Source: VXOI01 sp965261945 (lineage in GTDB: Bacteria; Chloroflexota; Dehalococcoidia; Lucifugimonadales; UBA3495). From it: a stretch of 64,000 bases of DNA. The stretch covers positions 1,922,001 through 1,986,000 of the forward strand of contig CBDHEF010000002.1 in the NCBI GenBank assembly GCA_965261945.1, in the 5' to 3' direction. Position 1 is the first letter of the stretch, and each line of letters begins with the position of its first letter. A model generated the notes under the pieces. It had not been told where the DNA came from. It saw nothing but the letters and a program-made list of their open reading frames with translations, and searched no databases. This document shows, piece after piece, positions 8,086 through 17,170 of the stretch. The position numbers and the translations under genes are program-made.

Positions 8086-9066
8086 CTATGCCGTCAGGGA
8101 CAGCTCCAGTTGCCCGGTCTGCGGCTGCGGAGCGCGAGATGAATTGCGGCGGCGCGGCGGGGTCTCCGCCAAGCTGAACTCCAGTTGGCCGCGCACCGGC
8201 TTGGGGGCGGGATTGCGTTCCCGGCGGTGCAGGCCCCAACGGCGGCGCTCGCGGTCCACGATGGACAGCACGTTCCTGGTGTATTCCTCGGGCGCGTAGG
8301 TCTTGCGGTAGAGCTTGGCGTAGCCCTGCTCCAGGTGGGGGTAGGTCTCCCGCAGCATGGGCATGAACCATTCCTTGGAGCCGGGCTTGAGGAACAGGAC
8401 GTTGGCCCCCAGGAACTGCGCGCCGTGGTTGTGGGCGGCCTCGGCAACGGCGGCGATGTTCTCTTCGTGGTCGCTGATGCCAGGCAGCAGCGGGGCCATC
8501 ATCACGCCGGCGTTGATGCCGTTCTCAACGAGGAACTGCATCGTCTCCAGCCTCGCCTGCGGGCGGGGCGCACCCGACTCGGTCAGCTTCCAGACCTCCT
8601 CGTCAACGCTGCCGACGCTGAAGTTGACGCTGACCTCGGCGACCTCGCTGAGCCGGCGCAGCAGGTCAACATCGCGCCGCACCAGGACGCCCTTGGTCGT
8701 GATGCTGGCTGGGTTGGCGAAGTCAACCAGGACCTGGAGCACCCCGCGGGTGACCTGGTACTCCGCCTCGGCGGGTTCGTAGGGGTCGGAGGCGGTACCG
8801 ATGGCAATGGACTCGCCACGCCAACTGGGCCGCTTCAGTTCCTCGCGCAGCACCTGAGGCGCGTTCACCTTGGCAAACACCCGTTGATCGAAGTCTCGCC
8901 CGGCGTCCATCCCCCAGAATTCGTGGGTTGGCCTGGCGTAGCAATAGCGGCAGGCGTGGCGGCACCCCCGGTAGGGGTTGAGCGTCCACCGAAAGGGAAA
9001 GAACGGCACGTCCAGCCGGTTGAGCAAGGTCTTGCAGTGAATTTCCGTCACCTGAGCGCTTGCCAT
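8086..9066 (-). CDS. Radical SAM protein, Rv2578c/SplB-like family
   Basis: A 326-residue protein with the 4Fe-4S cysteines C35, C39 and C42 in GCRHACRYCYARP. The following THEFWGMDAGRDFDQRVFAK and IGTASDPYEPAE stretches are typical of the Rv2578c-type radical SAM family, distantly related to spore photoproduct lyase. The reaction of this family is not established. The open frame extends to 9189, but the ATG at 9066 has an AGAGGT ribosome site at good distance and gives the conserved start. The tail (LEFSLAETPPRRR, QLELSLTA) is low-complexity. Confidence 0.85.
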   Translation of the reverse strand: MASAQVTEIHCKTLLNRLDVPFFPFRWTLNPYRGCRHACRYCYARPTHEFWGMDAGRDFDQRVFAKVNAPQVLREELKRPSWRGESIAIGTASDPYEPAEAEYQVTRGVLQVLVDFANPASITTKGVLVRRDVDLLRRLSEVAEVSVNFSVGSVDEEVWKLTESGAPRPQARLETMQFLVENGINAGVMMAPLLPGISDHEENIAAVAEAAHNHGAQFLGANVLFLKPGSKEWFMPMLRETYPHLEQGYAKLYRKTYAPEEYTRNVLSIVDRERRRWGLHRRERNPAPKPVRGQLEFSLAETPPRRRNSSRAPQPQTGQLELSLTA

Positions 9067-9253
9067 GCTGTTACCTCTGTAAAACATCTGTTCGTAAACA
9101 TTTGTTCGCATTGTAGGAGGCTGCAACAGGTATGTCAATAGCGCCCCGGCGGGAGAATGGAACAGGCAGCCAATGGCGACGGGGTTCACATTAACGAAAA
9201 CGCCCGGCGCCTCACCAGAAAACGCCGGGCGTCAATACCGTCCACCGTTGGGA

Positions 9254-9970
9254 TTAACGGAAAGGCGCCAAGACCCGCTCGCGCTGGGTCTCCCTGCTGG
9301 GAGACAGCGCAATGTCCGGGTTGCTGCCCTTGACCAGGAAAATCACCTGTTCTGCGATGTTGGTGGCGCGGTCAGCGATGCGCTCCAGGTCGTGCGCCAC
9401 CCAGAGCAGGTAGGTGGCTCGCTGGATGGTAGCAGGATCGTCAATCATATATTCGAGCAGGTCGCGGTAAACCTGGTCGTAAAGGGCATCGACCTCGTCG
9501 TCGGCCTCACACACCTCTTCCGCCTTCCCGGTGTCGCGGTTGAGCAGCGCGTCAATGCTGTCGTGCAGCATATCCGTAGCTTTCTGGGCCATCAGGGGGA
9601 TGTCGATAAGAGGCTTGAGTGTCTGCTCATCACCGATGGACAGGCCTATCTTTCCGATCCCCTCGGCGTAGTCACCCATCCGCTCCAGTTCGACGCCGAT
9701 GTGGAGGAGCGCGATGATAGATCGCAGGTCGCGGGCCACCGGCTGCTGGGTTGCGATGAGGTCAATGCACCTAGCCTCGATCTCGGCCTGCTTCCCGTCG
9801 ATGTAGTCATCGTCGGCGATAACCTGCCGGGATACGGCCAAATCCCGAGTCTTGAGCGCTTCCACCGAGCGGTGGACCGCTTCCCCGACGTAATAGGCGA
9901 GCCCCTCGACTTCAGCCTCCAGATCAACCAGCTTCTGGTCGAATTCTTCCCTGCGATTCGGTGTGGGCAT
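9254..9970 (-). CDS. phoU: Phosphate-specific transport regulator PhoU
   Basis: A 238-residue all-helical protein with two PhoU repeats. In the first, RDLRSIIALLHIGVELERMGDYAEGI carries the acidic metal-binding E/DxxxD pattern; in the second it is WVAHDLERIADRATNIAEQV. PhoU represses phosphate uptake through PstB and the PhoR kinase. No pst or phoBR gene is adjacent, so it is separated from its usual operon. The ATG at 9970 has a strong G-rich ribosome site. Confidence 0.95.
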   Translation of the reverse strand: MPTPNRREEFDQKLVDLEAEVEGLAYYVGEAVHRSVEALKTRDLAVSRQVIADDDYIDGKQAEIEARCIDLIATQQPVARDLRSIIALLHIGVELERMGDYAEGIGKIGLSIGDEQTLKPLIDIPLMAQKATDMLHDSIDALLNRDTGKAEEVCEADDEVDALYDQVYRDLLEYMIDDPATIQRATYLLWVAHDLERIADRATNIAEQVIFLVKGSNPDIALSPSRETQRERVLAPFR

Positions 9971-10016
9971 GGCGTTCCCCCCGGCACAAAAGCCGGTTGC
10001 CCGCCCACGAAATCGG

Positions 10017-10481
10017 CTAAACCCGAGTCCAGAAGGGGGGCCGTTGGCGCTGCGCCTCTAGCAAAGTCTCGTCCAAAAGTTCTAGTTTGCTCCCCGGAAC
10101 CGGGGGCGATGATAGATTATATCCTATTGCCTCGAATACCGTCAAGTTCGAATAGTATCCGTTGTAGGCCTGCAACACCAGTTGATCGAAGAAGTCGGCG
10201 TGGGATGCCTCCACCGACCGCAACGCCGCGTCCTTCGCGTCGTCCGGCAATGCGGCGAAGCCATCGGGCCCGCGCTCGGCGGCGGCAATTTCGATGTCGG
10301 ACAGCCCCTGCGCGAACAGCCGAGTGAGTCCCGGTTCGCCGACGGCCACCGACTCTACGAAGCCGCCGATGCCCAGCGTCCCGGCTCCCGGCCGGTTGTC
10401 ATGGGGCGGGATGATGCGGTCCAGCGCCGCGTCCAGCAGTTCGCGCTGCGCCGGTGAAAAAACCTGGCGGGATGTGCTCAT
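10017..10481 (-). CDS. Gluconate 2-dehydrogenase subunit 3-like protein
   Basis: 154 residues. The start (FSPAQRELLDAALDRIIPPHD) and the middle (ALRSVEASHADFFDQLVLQAYNGYYSN) match the small gamma subunit of GMC-type membrane dehydrogenases. In such complexes it accompanies a flavoprotein and a cytochrome subunit and is often exported by the Tat route; no twin-arginine signal is visible here. No GMC flavoprotein lies within the window, so its partner is unknown. The ATG at 10481 follows an AAGGAGA site. Confidence 0.75.
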   Translation of the reverse strand: MSTSRQVFSPAQRELLDAALDRIIPPHDNRPGAGTLGIGGFVESVAVGEPGLTRLFAQGLSDIEIAAAERGPDGFAALPDDAKDAALRSVEASHADFFDQLVLQAYNGYYSNLTVFEAIGYNLSSPPVPGSKLELLDETLLEAQRQRPPFWTRV

Positions 10482-10555
10482 GCTCTCCTTTCCTTACTCT
10501 TCATTTATAAACCCTGGATTTCTCCCCTGGGTGGGGCAGAAAAAGGGGTTGCCTT

Positions 10556-10604
10556 TATTCCCTCTACCTCGTGAGAGGGCCAGGGCGAGGGCATCCCTCC
10601 TCCT
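10556..10604. repeat. REP-like palindromic element
   Basis: One copy of the dispersed element (CCTCTACCTCGTGAGAGG core followed by CAGGGCGAGGGC), lying between the subunit-3 gene and the CocE-like gene. Confidence 0.6.
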
Positions 10605-10614
10605 CTCTGCTGCC

Positions 10615-12372
10615 TTATCGCGGTATCACCGGCAGCGTCACATGGGATGGGTAATCCGCCGTGTGCAGCACCGTTTGCAGGGCCGTTTCCAGCCGCGCAT
10701 CGACGCCGATGGCCGCGCCGGTATTGGGGTTGCGGTCGAACCTGGGGAAGTTGCTGCTGGAAATCTCCAGCCGCAGGCTGTGGCCCGCGAACAGCACGTG
10801 ACTGGTGGACCAGAGGTCAATTTCGTACTTGTAGATGCGTCCGGGCTGGATCAGCGAAGGCTCGGCGGCAGAGGTGCGGAAGCGGGCGCGCACGATGCCG
10901 TCCTGTAGGTTGTGGGCGTATCCGTCGGGCCGCATATCCACCAGCTTGGCCGTGAAGTCGGTGTCGACGGCGGTGCTGGCGGCGTGGAGCGTCACGTTGA
11001 TTGGGCCGGTCAGTTCCATGTCCCGCTCCAGCGGCGTCGAGGTGTACACCAGCACGTCATCCCTCACCTCCACCTCACGCTGGTCGGCCACGCCCTGGGG
11101 GATGATCAGCGTGGAGCCGCCTCGCGTCGGCGCCGGGTCGGCGGGGTCGTAGGTATAGACGTCCATTGGTTCCTCCCCGGGCGGGGTGGTGGACAACGTG
11201 CCGTCGCCTTCCAGCGTGTTCGCAGAACCGCCGGAGTGCAGATACCACTTGGTGTAGTGGGTGCGGGCCAGGGGCCAGTCCCGCTCGGCGCGCCAGCGGT
11301 TCTCTCCCATGACGAAAATGCTCACCGGCGGCTCGTCCATCAGGCCGGTCTGGATGTCCTTCAGCCAGTAGTCGAACCAGCGCAGCAGATGCTCATGCAG
11401 TTCGATGCGCGCCTCCGGGCCGAAGTCTATGTCGCCGGTGTCGCCGGACGTGGGCGCGGTGTAGGGGCGGATGTGCGCCCACGGGCCGACCAGCAGGCGC
11501 TGGCTGCCCCGCGCCTCGGCGGTGGCGGCCCGGCCCCGCAGCGACTGGTAGCCGTTCAGCGCCCCTTCCAGGAAGATGTCGTACCATGAGCTGACGTGGA
11601 ACATGGGCAGCGAAATCTTGTGCGCCTGGCGCATCAGGTTGATGCGCGACCAGTACGGCCCGTCCAACTCCTGGTCGAAGTACTCGTGGAAGTAAGGCGC
11701 CGTCTCCTTGAGGCGTTCAATCCAGTCGCGCAGCGGCAGGTGAGAGAACCAGGCGTCGGTCAGAGGTTGGGCGAAATTGTCGGGAGGGAGGACGTATTCG
11801 TCCATCTGCGCCAGCAGGTCCTCGCGGCCTGTCCGCAGCAGGGTGTTGCGGCCCTTGTGGATGGCGTAAGGCACCGTCCAGCCCCACTCCATCGCGCCGC
11901 CAGTGTGGTAGACCCAGCTTTGGTGGAAGTCCGACGAGGCCGACACCGGGGCCATGCAGACCAGGTGCGGCGGGCGGGGGCCGCCAGCGAGGGTGTACTG
12001 GGTAGCGCCAAGGTACGACTGCCCGGTGGTGGCCACGCGCCCGTTGCACCACGGCTGGCGGGCCGCCCACTCCACGGTGTCGTAGCCGTCCTGACCTTCC
12101 TGGAACAGCGGGTCGTAGTAGTCGCCATCCGAGTCGAAGCGGGCGCGGCAGTCCTGGCTCACCACCACATAGCCGCGCTGGGGGAAGAACCAGCTGGAGT
12201 GCTCCTGGTTATCGGCGTAGCCGTCTTTGCCATACGGCCCGCGTGTCACCAGCGCCGGGAAACGCCCTGGCGAATCGGGGCGGTAGATGTCGGCCGCCAG
12301 ACGCACGCCGTCGCGCATCGGCGCCATGACGTTGCGCTCGCGGATGACCCTGTATTGCTCTGTCTGCGCCAT
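10615..12372 (-). CDS. CocE/NonD family hydrolase (X-Pro dipeptidyl-peptidase-like)
   Basis: A 585-residue alpha/beta hydrolase. The N-terminal domain has RVATTGQSYLG with nucleophile Ser119 in the GxSYxG elbow. The C-terminal jelly-roll domain (PINVTLHAASTAVDTDFTAK to the end) is typical of CocE, cephalosporin acylase and PepX-like enzymes that hydrolyse esters or amides. The open frame reaches a GTG at 12408, but the ATG at 12372 has a GAAAGGGGG site and gives the usual start (MAQTEQYRVIRERNV). No signal peptide, so cytoplasmic. Substrate unknown. Confidence 0.88.
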   Translation of the reverse strand: MAQTEQYRVIRERNVMAPMRDGVRLAADIYRPDSPGRFPALVTRGPYGKDGYADNQEHSSWFFPQRGYVVVSQDCRARFDSDGDYYDPLFQEGQDGYDTVEWAARQPWCNGRVATTGQSYLGATQYTLAGGPRPPHLVCMAPVSASSDFHQSWVYHTGGAMEWGWTVPYAIHKGRNTLLRTGREDLLAQMDEYVLPPDNFAQPLTDAWFSHLPLRDWIERLKETAPYFHEYFDQELDGPYWSRINLMRQAHKISLPMFHVSSWYDIFLEGALNGYQSLRGRAATAEARGSQRLLVGPWAHIRPYTAPTSGDTGDIDFGPEARIELHEHLLRWFDYWLKDIQTGLMDEPPVSIFVMGENRWRAERDWPLARTHYTKWYLHSGGSANTLEGDGTLSTTPPGEEPMDVYTYDPADPAPTRGGSTLIIPQGVADQREVEVRDDVLVYTSTPLERDMELTGPINVTLHAASTAVDTDFTAKLVDMRPDGYAHNLQDGIVRARFRTSAAEPSLIQPGRIYKYEIDLWSTSHVLFAGHSLRLEISSSNFPRFDRNPNTGAAIGVDARLETALQTVLHTADYPSHVTLPVIPR

Positions 12373-12424
12373 TTCCGGCCCCCTTTCGTTGACGCCATAG
12401 TCTAGCACAACGGAAATTGAAGCC

Positions 12425-13801
12425 CTAGCGCCGGCGTTGGTCGCGGTAGTTGGGGGCGTCTATCGCCACCCATTCGGCGACCATGCTGTCCACGAGGCGG
12501 GAAGCGATGCGGGGCTTGGACTCCTCCAGCTCTTCCATTGTCGAGGCGGTGGTGATGACAGTCGCCAGCCGCGCCTCGTGGCGGTGGACCACTATCTGGT
12601 ACAGTTTCTCTTCGGCCCAGCGGGTGCTGTTTTCCGATCCCAGGTCATCGAGAATCAGGAGCGGCACGTTCAGGACCTGCTCAAATAGCTCGTCGAAATG
12701 CACCGGACTGTCGGGGCTGTAGGTCATCCGCAGATGATCCAGCAGCGTTGGCACAAAGGCGAAGAACACCTGCCGCCCCTGCCGCAGGCTCTCCCCGGCG
12801 ATGGCAACCGCCAGATGGGTCTTGCCGGAACCGCGATTGCCGGTGAACAGCAGCCATCCCTCCGGGAATGTGGCGAAGGTCTGGGCTCCGTGGAGGGCGC
12901 GGGCCAGCGCTTCCTGGTCATTCTTGGTAGCCCTGAGACCGCCCGCGACGTCAAAAGTGGCGAAGGTCATGCGGGTCAGCATCTCGGATCGCACCTCTCC
13001 GATGCCCAGGGCCAGGCGGTTGTTGAAGTGGCCCAACTGCACCAACCGGGAGCGCCCCTCGGCGTCGAGACGGGTGCGGAGCGATTCGTCCAACCGCGCC
13101 AGCGGCCCCCGGATGGTTACGACAGTGGGCATGGCGTTGTTGTAGCGGTGGTTGATAATCTGGAACAGCTTTTCCTGGGCCCACGGCGTCGAGCTGTGAG
13201 CGCCGAGGTCGTCGAGAACCAGCACCGGCACGTTGCGCACCTGTTCGAACAGCTCATCGTAGGCGAGCTCGCTGTTGGGCGAGTATGCGGCCCGCAAGTG
13301 GTCCAGAAGGTCGGCCACCATGATGAAGAAGGTGGTCTGCTGCCGCTCGATGCAACGGTTGGCGATGGCCGCGGCCAGGTGGGTCTTGCCGCTGCCGGAA
13401 GGCCCGGCGAGAACCAGCCAGCCATCGGGGTTCTCGGCGTAGGCCGCCGCCTGCGGCAGGGCTTCGGCGAACATCCGCCGCGCCGCCACGTCGGACAGCG
13501 GCCCCTCGGAGCGGGTGGCGGCGAAGGTGAGGCGCGCGAGGGCCCCCAGATTGCTGTAACGGCGCAACGCCTCCATGCGGGAGGGCAGCGTATCCTCGGA
13601 CTGGCGGCACTGGCAGGGCGTGGCCTTCCCGAATTCGGGATGCCCCACGGGGACACGGTGGGTCACCCAACCGCTGCCGTGGCAGTGGGGGCAGTCGTCA
13701 GCGCGAGCCGGTTCCGGGAGTGGCGCGACCACGCCGCCGTTCGTAGTCTTGGCTATACTTCTTTCGCTGATTCTGCGTAGGACTTCGCCCAGGCTTTCCA
13801 C
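12425..13801 (-). CDS. Tandem DnaC/DnaI-like AAA+ ATPase (probable replicative helicase loader)
   Basis: 458 residues containing two DnaC-like ATPase domains. Zinc-ligand-like cysteines C37, C40, C63 and C65 form an N-terminal ribbon as in DnaI-type loaders. Domain 1 has Walker A GPSGSGKT (133-140) and Walker B VLVLDDLG (193-200). Domain 2 has Walker A GNRGSGKT (321-328) and Walker B LLILDDLG (381-388). The blocks after each are clearly homologous (DHLRAAYSPNS against DHLRMTYSPDS; LFEQV.NVP in both), so one arose by duplication. The GTG at 13801 has a good ribosome site and overlaps the DnaD-like gene by 104 bases. Loader function is inferred from homology and the dnaB neighbourhood. Confidence 0.8.
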   Translation of the reverse strand: MESLGEVLRRISERSIAKTTNGGVVAPLPEPARADDCPHCHGSGWVTHRVPVGHPEFGKATPCQCRQSEDTLPSRMEALRRYSNLGALARLTFAATRSEGPLSDVAARRMFAEALPQAAAYAENPDGWLVLAGPSGSGKTHLAAAIANRCIERQQTTFFIMVADLLDHLRAAYSPNSELAYDELFEQVRNVPVLVLDDLGAHSSTPWAQEKLFQIINHRYNNAMPTVVTIRGPLARLDESLRTRLDAEGRSRLVQLGHFNNRLALGIGEVRSEMLTRMTFATFDVAGGLRATKNDQEALARALHGAQTFATFPEGWLLFTGNRGSGKTHLAVAIAGESLRQGRQVFFAFVPTLLDHLRMTYSPDSPVHFDELFEQVLNVPLLILDDLGSENSTRWAEEKLYQIVVHRHEARLATVITTASTMEELEESKPRIASRLVDSMVAEWVAIDAPNYRDQRRR

Positions 13802-14459
13802 TTTCCTTGCTCCCGCCGGTCCAATTGCCCTTGCCTTCCGAACCCCAACGGGACAGGATGGCGGCGATGTACTGCCAGTTTCGCCTGTTCTCCAGCGCCG
13901 CCATCTCGAAGGCTTCCCGGATCCAACCGGGAGGGTAGCGGTCCTCGGCTTCCTTGAGTCGCTCGGCTACGATGGGCGTCAGCGTCCCAATGGTGTCTTC
14001 GTAGAGAGCGTAGATATTGGGGCGTTCCCGGGGCCTTGCCGGAGCCTCGTCGAGGCCGGCTCCCTCGCTGACCGCCGTTCCGTTCTCCTTCAGCCACGCC
14101 AGGGAGCGCCGGCCGGCGTCGTTGTTCAGCACAAATACCGTGTCATCTGGCCCACTGCCGTGGACCAGGAACACGCCTCGGCGCACTGCCTGCCGCAGGC
14201 CGCGCCGGATTTCCTCCGCCGCGCCGTCAGCTCCACCGTGTTCCGGGCCTGCACTCAGTCCCCGCAGCAGGGTCGTATCGGACAGGAACTCGGCCAGCGA
14301 AACGGCCCGCGGCCCCTGGCGCTTGTGGTGCAGCAGCCACAGGCCCCGCAGCGTGACTTTCAGTTCGGACAGGTCCTGGATTTCCTCCAGCAACGGGCCG
14401 AAGAGCGGGTCGGGCGTCGGCGTGTAAAGGGTATCGCGGGGAAATCCGTTGAAGGCCAT
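13698..14459 (-). CDS. DnaD-domain replication protein
   Basis: 253 residues from the ATG at 14459 (MAFNGFPRDT). The C-terminal half has the DnaD/DnaB_2 signature: YPPGWIREAFEMAALENRRN followed by WQYIAAILSRW, then a basic, low-complexity tail. DnaD proteins in Bacillota remodel the origin and help recruit the helicase loader. Here it sits between dnaB and the DnaC-like ATPase on the same strand, which supports the same role. The N-terminal domain (SELKVTLRGLWLLHHKRQG) looks like the winged-helix part. Confidence 0.82.
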   Translation of the reverse strand: MAFNGFPRDTLYTPTPDPLFGPLLEEIQDLSELKVTLRGLWLLHHKRQGPRAVSLAEFLSDTTLLRGLSAGPEHGGADGAAEEIRRGLRQAVRRGVFLVHGSGPDDTVFVLNNDAGRRSLAWLKENGTAVSEGAGLDEAPARPRERPNIYALYEDTIGTLTPIVAERLKEAEDRYPPGWIREAFEMAALENRRNWQYIAAILSRWGSEGKGNWTGGSKESGKPGRSPTQNQRKKYSQDYERRRGRATPGTGSR

Positions 14460-14497
14460 GAACAATCCACCACGGCAACAGGTTGCTTCAGCGTTCC

Positions 14498-14531
14498 CTT
14501 TCCCTGCGGGAGGGGGCCGGGGTGAGGACGC
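14498..14531. repeat. REP-like palindromic element
   Basis: CCCTTTCCCTGCGGGAGGGGG with the usual GGGTGAGGA extension, in the 86-base gap between dnaB and the dnaD-like gene. Confidence 0.6.
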
Positions 14532-14545
14532 CCATCCCGAGTTCC

Positions 14546-15922
14546 CTAGTACTCACCGGCCCGGGGCAGGGCCTCGAAGCGCACGAGGTTGCTGTGGAAT
14601 TTGAGATTGATGTTGCCCGTGGGGCCGTTGCGATGCTTGGCCACTATGATGTCGGCTATGCCCTCGGGGTAGGGCTGTCCGGGGTGTTGCTGCTCCCATT
14701 CTTCCTCGGTGGTGTAGACGTCCTCCCGGTGGATGAACATCACCACGTCGGCGTCCTGCTCAATGCTGCCGCTGTCGCGCAGATCGGAGAGTAGCGGGCG
14801 GTGTCCCGGCCGGTTCTCCACCACGCGGCTCAACTGCGAGCAGGCGATGAGAGCGATGTTGAGGTCGCGTGCGAGGGCCTTGAGCGAGCGGGAAATCTCG
14901 CTGATTTCCTGGACCCGGTTGCCGCTGTACCCGCCTCGCGTCTGCCCCTGCACCAGTTGCAGGTAGTCCACCACCAGCAAGTCGAGCCCGTGCTCCAGCG
15001 CGAGCCGCCGGGCCTTGCTGCGCATCTCCACCATGCTCTGATAGGGCGTGTCGTCAATGTATACCGGCAGATCGGAAAGCTGGCCGACGGCATCTATGAT
15101 GCGTTGTTCCTCGGCCATGGTGTACAGCCCCCGCCGCAACCTGTGGGAGTCAACCTCGGCCTCGGAAGACAGGATTCGCATACCGAGCTGGTCGCGGCTC
15201 ATCTCCAGGCTGAAGACCCCGACGGTGGAGCCGTTCTTGGCGGCGTTGAGGCAGATGTTCAGGGCCAGCGTACTTTTGCCTATGGCAGGGCGCGCGCCCA
15301 GGATTACCATGTCCGACCGCTGTATGCCGCCCAGCAGTTCGTCCAGGTCCGGATAGCCCGACACCACCGGCCCGCCGACATCGGTCAGCGGCTGGCCCAG
15401 GTCCCATAGATCCTGAAGGTACTGGTCGTATATCTGCCGCAGTGGGACGAAGCCCCGCGTCTGCCCCGCGCCCCGCACGGCGAACAGCGTGTCCTCGGCC
15501 TGGCGCAGGGTGCCATCCACATCGTCCGTGTCGTTGTAGCCCAGCTCCGAAATGCGAGAGGCGGCGGAGATGAGCTTCCGCATGGTGGCGGTGCGCATGA
15601 CGACCTGAGCGTAATCCTCAGAGTGCGCCGAGGTCGGCGTGATGGCGACCAGATGCGACAGGTAGGCCATTCCACCCACGGCGTCCAGCTTTTCGGTGCG
15701 GGCCAGTTCGCCGGCCAGAGTGGTCTGGTCGATGGCCTGGTCGCGCTGGAACAGGGCCATGGCCGCGTCGAAGCAGAGCTGGTTGCGCTCCCGGTAGAAG
15801 TCGTTGCCCTTTAGCAACGGGGCGACGCGCGCGAAGCACTCGCCGTCAATCAGCAACGACCCAATAACCGCTTCCTCCGCCTCGATGTTATGAGGGAGCA
15901 GTTTTTCCGCGTAGATAGTCAC
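14546..15922 (-). CDS. dnaB: Replicative DNA helicase DnaB
   Basis: 458 residues. The N-terminal DnaB domain (PHNIEAEEAVIGSLLIDGE) is followed by the RecA-like motor with Walker A GARPAIGKST (209-218), Walker B (LDLLVVDYLQLVQG) and the conserved end (HREDVYTTEE, AKHRNGPTG). It is the ring helicase of the replisome. The GTG at 15922 begins two bases after the rplI stop, so the two are translationally close, as in many bacteria where rplI precedes dnaB. No intein is present. Confidence 0.96.
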   Translation of the reverse strand: MTIYAEKLLPHNIEAEEAVIGSLLIDGECFARVAPLLKGNDFYRERNQLCFDAAMALFQRDQAIDQTTLAGELARTEKLDAVGGMAYLSHLVAITPTSAHSEDYAQVVMRTATMRKLISAASRISELGYNDTDDVDGTLRQAEDTLFAVRGAGQTRGFVPLRQIYDQYLQDLWDLGQPLTDVGGPVVSGYPDLDELLGGIQRSDMVILGARPAIGKSTLALNICLNAAKNGSTVGVFSLEMSRDQLGMRILSSEAEVDSHRLRRGLYTMAEEQRIIDAVGQLSDLPVYIDDTPYQSMVEMRSKARRLALEHGLDLLVVDYLQLVQGQTRGGYSGNRVQEISEISRSLKALARDLNIALIACSQLSRVVENRPGHRPLLSDLRDSGSIEQDADVVMFIHREDVYTTEEEWEQQHPGQPYPEGIADIIVAKHRNGPTGNINLKFHSNLVRFEALPRAGEY

Positions 15923-15924
15923 GG

Positions 15925-16374
15925 CTACTCTTCGGTCCCGGCGGTGACGTGGATGGTGGCCGAAATTTCCGTGGAGAAGCGCAGGGTGATGTCGTACTCG
16001 CCCGGCTCGCGGATGGGTTCGGCGACCTCAATCCAGCGGCGCTCCACCTCTCGCCCGATGACCTCGGCCAGGGCCATGGAGATGTGGGTGCTGGTGATGG
16101 CGCCGTAGTAACGTCCAGTAGGGGTGACCCGGGCTTCCACGGTGATTTCAGTATCGTCCAAGGCTTCTTTCAGGTCTTCCAGCACCTGGGTCTCGCGCAT
16201 CCGGACCGAGTCGCCTGCGGACCTGATCTTGTGCAGGCGCTTTAGCACCTCGGGCGTGGACATCACGGCCAGACCCTGGGGCAGCAGATAGTTGCGGGCA
16301 TAACCGTCGGGCACCCGACGGACCTCGCCGGCGCGGGCCTTGTTGGGAACGTCCTGGGTGAAAACAACTTCCAT
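15925..16374 (-). CDS. rplI: Ribosomal protein bL9
   Basis: 149 residues from the ATG at 16374, beginning MEVVFTQDVPNKARAGEV and containing VPDGYARNYLLPQGLAV, the bL9 N-terminal RNA-binding signature. A helix and the C-terminal domain (ITSTHISMALAEVIGREVER) follow. Longer starts up to 16500 add non-homologous residues and are rejected. First gene of the rplI-dnaB-dnaD-dnaC-like cluster. Confidence 0.95.
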   Translation of the reverse strand: MEVVFTQDVPNKARAGEVRRVPDGYARNYLLPQGLAVMSTPEVLKRLHKIRSAGDSVRMRETQVLEDLKEALDDTEITVEARVTPTGRYYGAITSTHISMALAEVIGREVERRWIEVAEPIREPGEYDITLRFSTEISATIHVTAGTEE

Positions 16375-16563
16375 AGGAATCACATCCGTGGTGAGGAATG
16401 GGGGTTGCCGCTCATTATACGCCGACGGCGACAGGGGCGAAAGCGGTGGCTGACAGTTGATCGTGCAATATGGAGGGGAGGGGCAATGCCTCCTGAACAT
16501 TTGCCCTCTGTTACAATCAGGCGGCCGGGCGACAAATACTTAAAGCAAAAGTGGGAGCCGAAT

Positions 16564-17160
16564 ATGTCTACCACCGGCCTGCGTACCGGAACGCGGATGT
16601 CCCTCGACGAGTTCCTGGCCCTCGGAGAGACCGACGGAAAGTGGGAACTCGACGACGGAGCACTTTACATCATGCCTTCCGGCACACGCGACCATCAATT
16701 CTTGATTTTCCAGTTCTCCAGACATTTCGACAACTACCTGGACGGGTTCGATGAGCCACCGGCCCAGTTCTATCACGAGATGACCACCATCCTGTCGCGG
16801 GAACTGCAACGCGCCCCGGAACCGGATATAGCCATTATCCGCGAGGGGCGACGGGGCGTCCTGGAAGGTAGATGGGTTGAGGGAGCGCCTGACATCGCGG
16901 TTGAGATACTGTCCACCGACCGCAGCCGGGACTTGGTGCGGAAGCGGCAGATATACGCCGAAGCGGGCGTCCTTGAGTACTGGCCCATCGACCCTCGCAG
17001 CGATACGGTCACCCAACTGGAACTGAGGGGCGGCGAGTACGTGGAACGGGCCGTGCTGGGCGCCGACGACACCTTGACCACCCCGCTTCTGCCGGGTCTG
17101 GCCATCCCGCTGGCCGACATATTCCGCCATCGCCGACGCCCGCCGCGCGACAGCGAGTAA
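16564..17160 (+). CDS. Uma2 family (DUF820) putative endonuclease
   Basis: 198 residues from the ATG at 16564, with GTGGGAG upstream. Family features: MSLDEFLALGETDGKWELDDG at the start (here with one conserved Glu), PEPDIAIIREGRR, PDIAVEILSTDRSRDLVRKR with the PD-(D/E)XK-like core (Asp, Glu and a distal basic residue), and LEYWPIDPRSDTVTQLEL. The family has a restriction-endonuclease fold; physiological role unknown. A second, divergent member lies at 44071-44775. Confidence 0.85.
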   Translation: MSTTGLRTGTRMSLDEFLALGETDGKWELDDGALYIMPSGTRDHQFLIFQFSRHFDNYLDGFDEPPAQFYHEMTTILSRELQRAPEPDIAIIREGRRGVLEGRWVEGAPDIAVEILSTDRSRDLVRKRQIYAEAGVLEYWPIDPRSDTVTQLELRGGEYVERAVLGADDTLTTPLLPGLAIPLADIFRHRRRPPRDSE

Positions 17161-17170
17161 GGGGGCGGTC

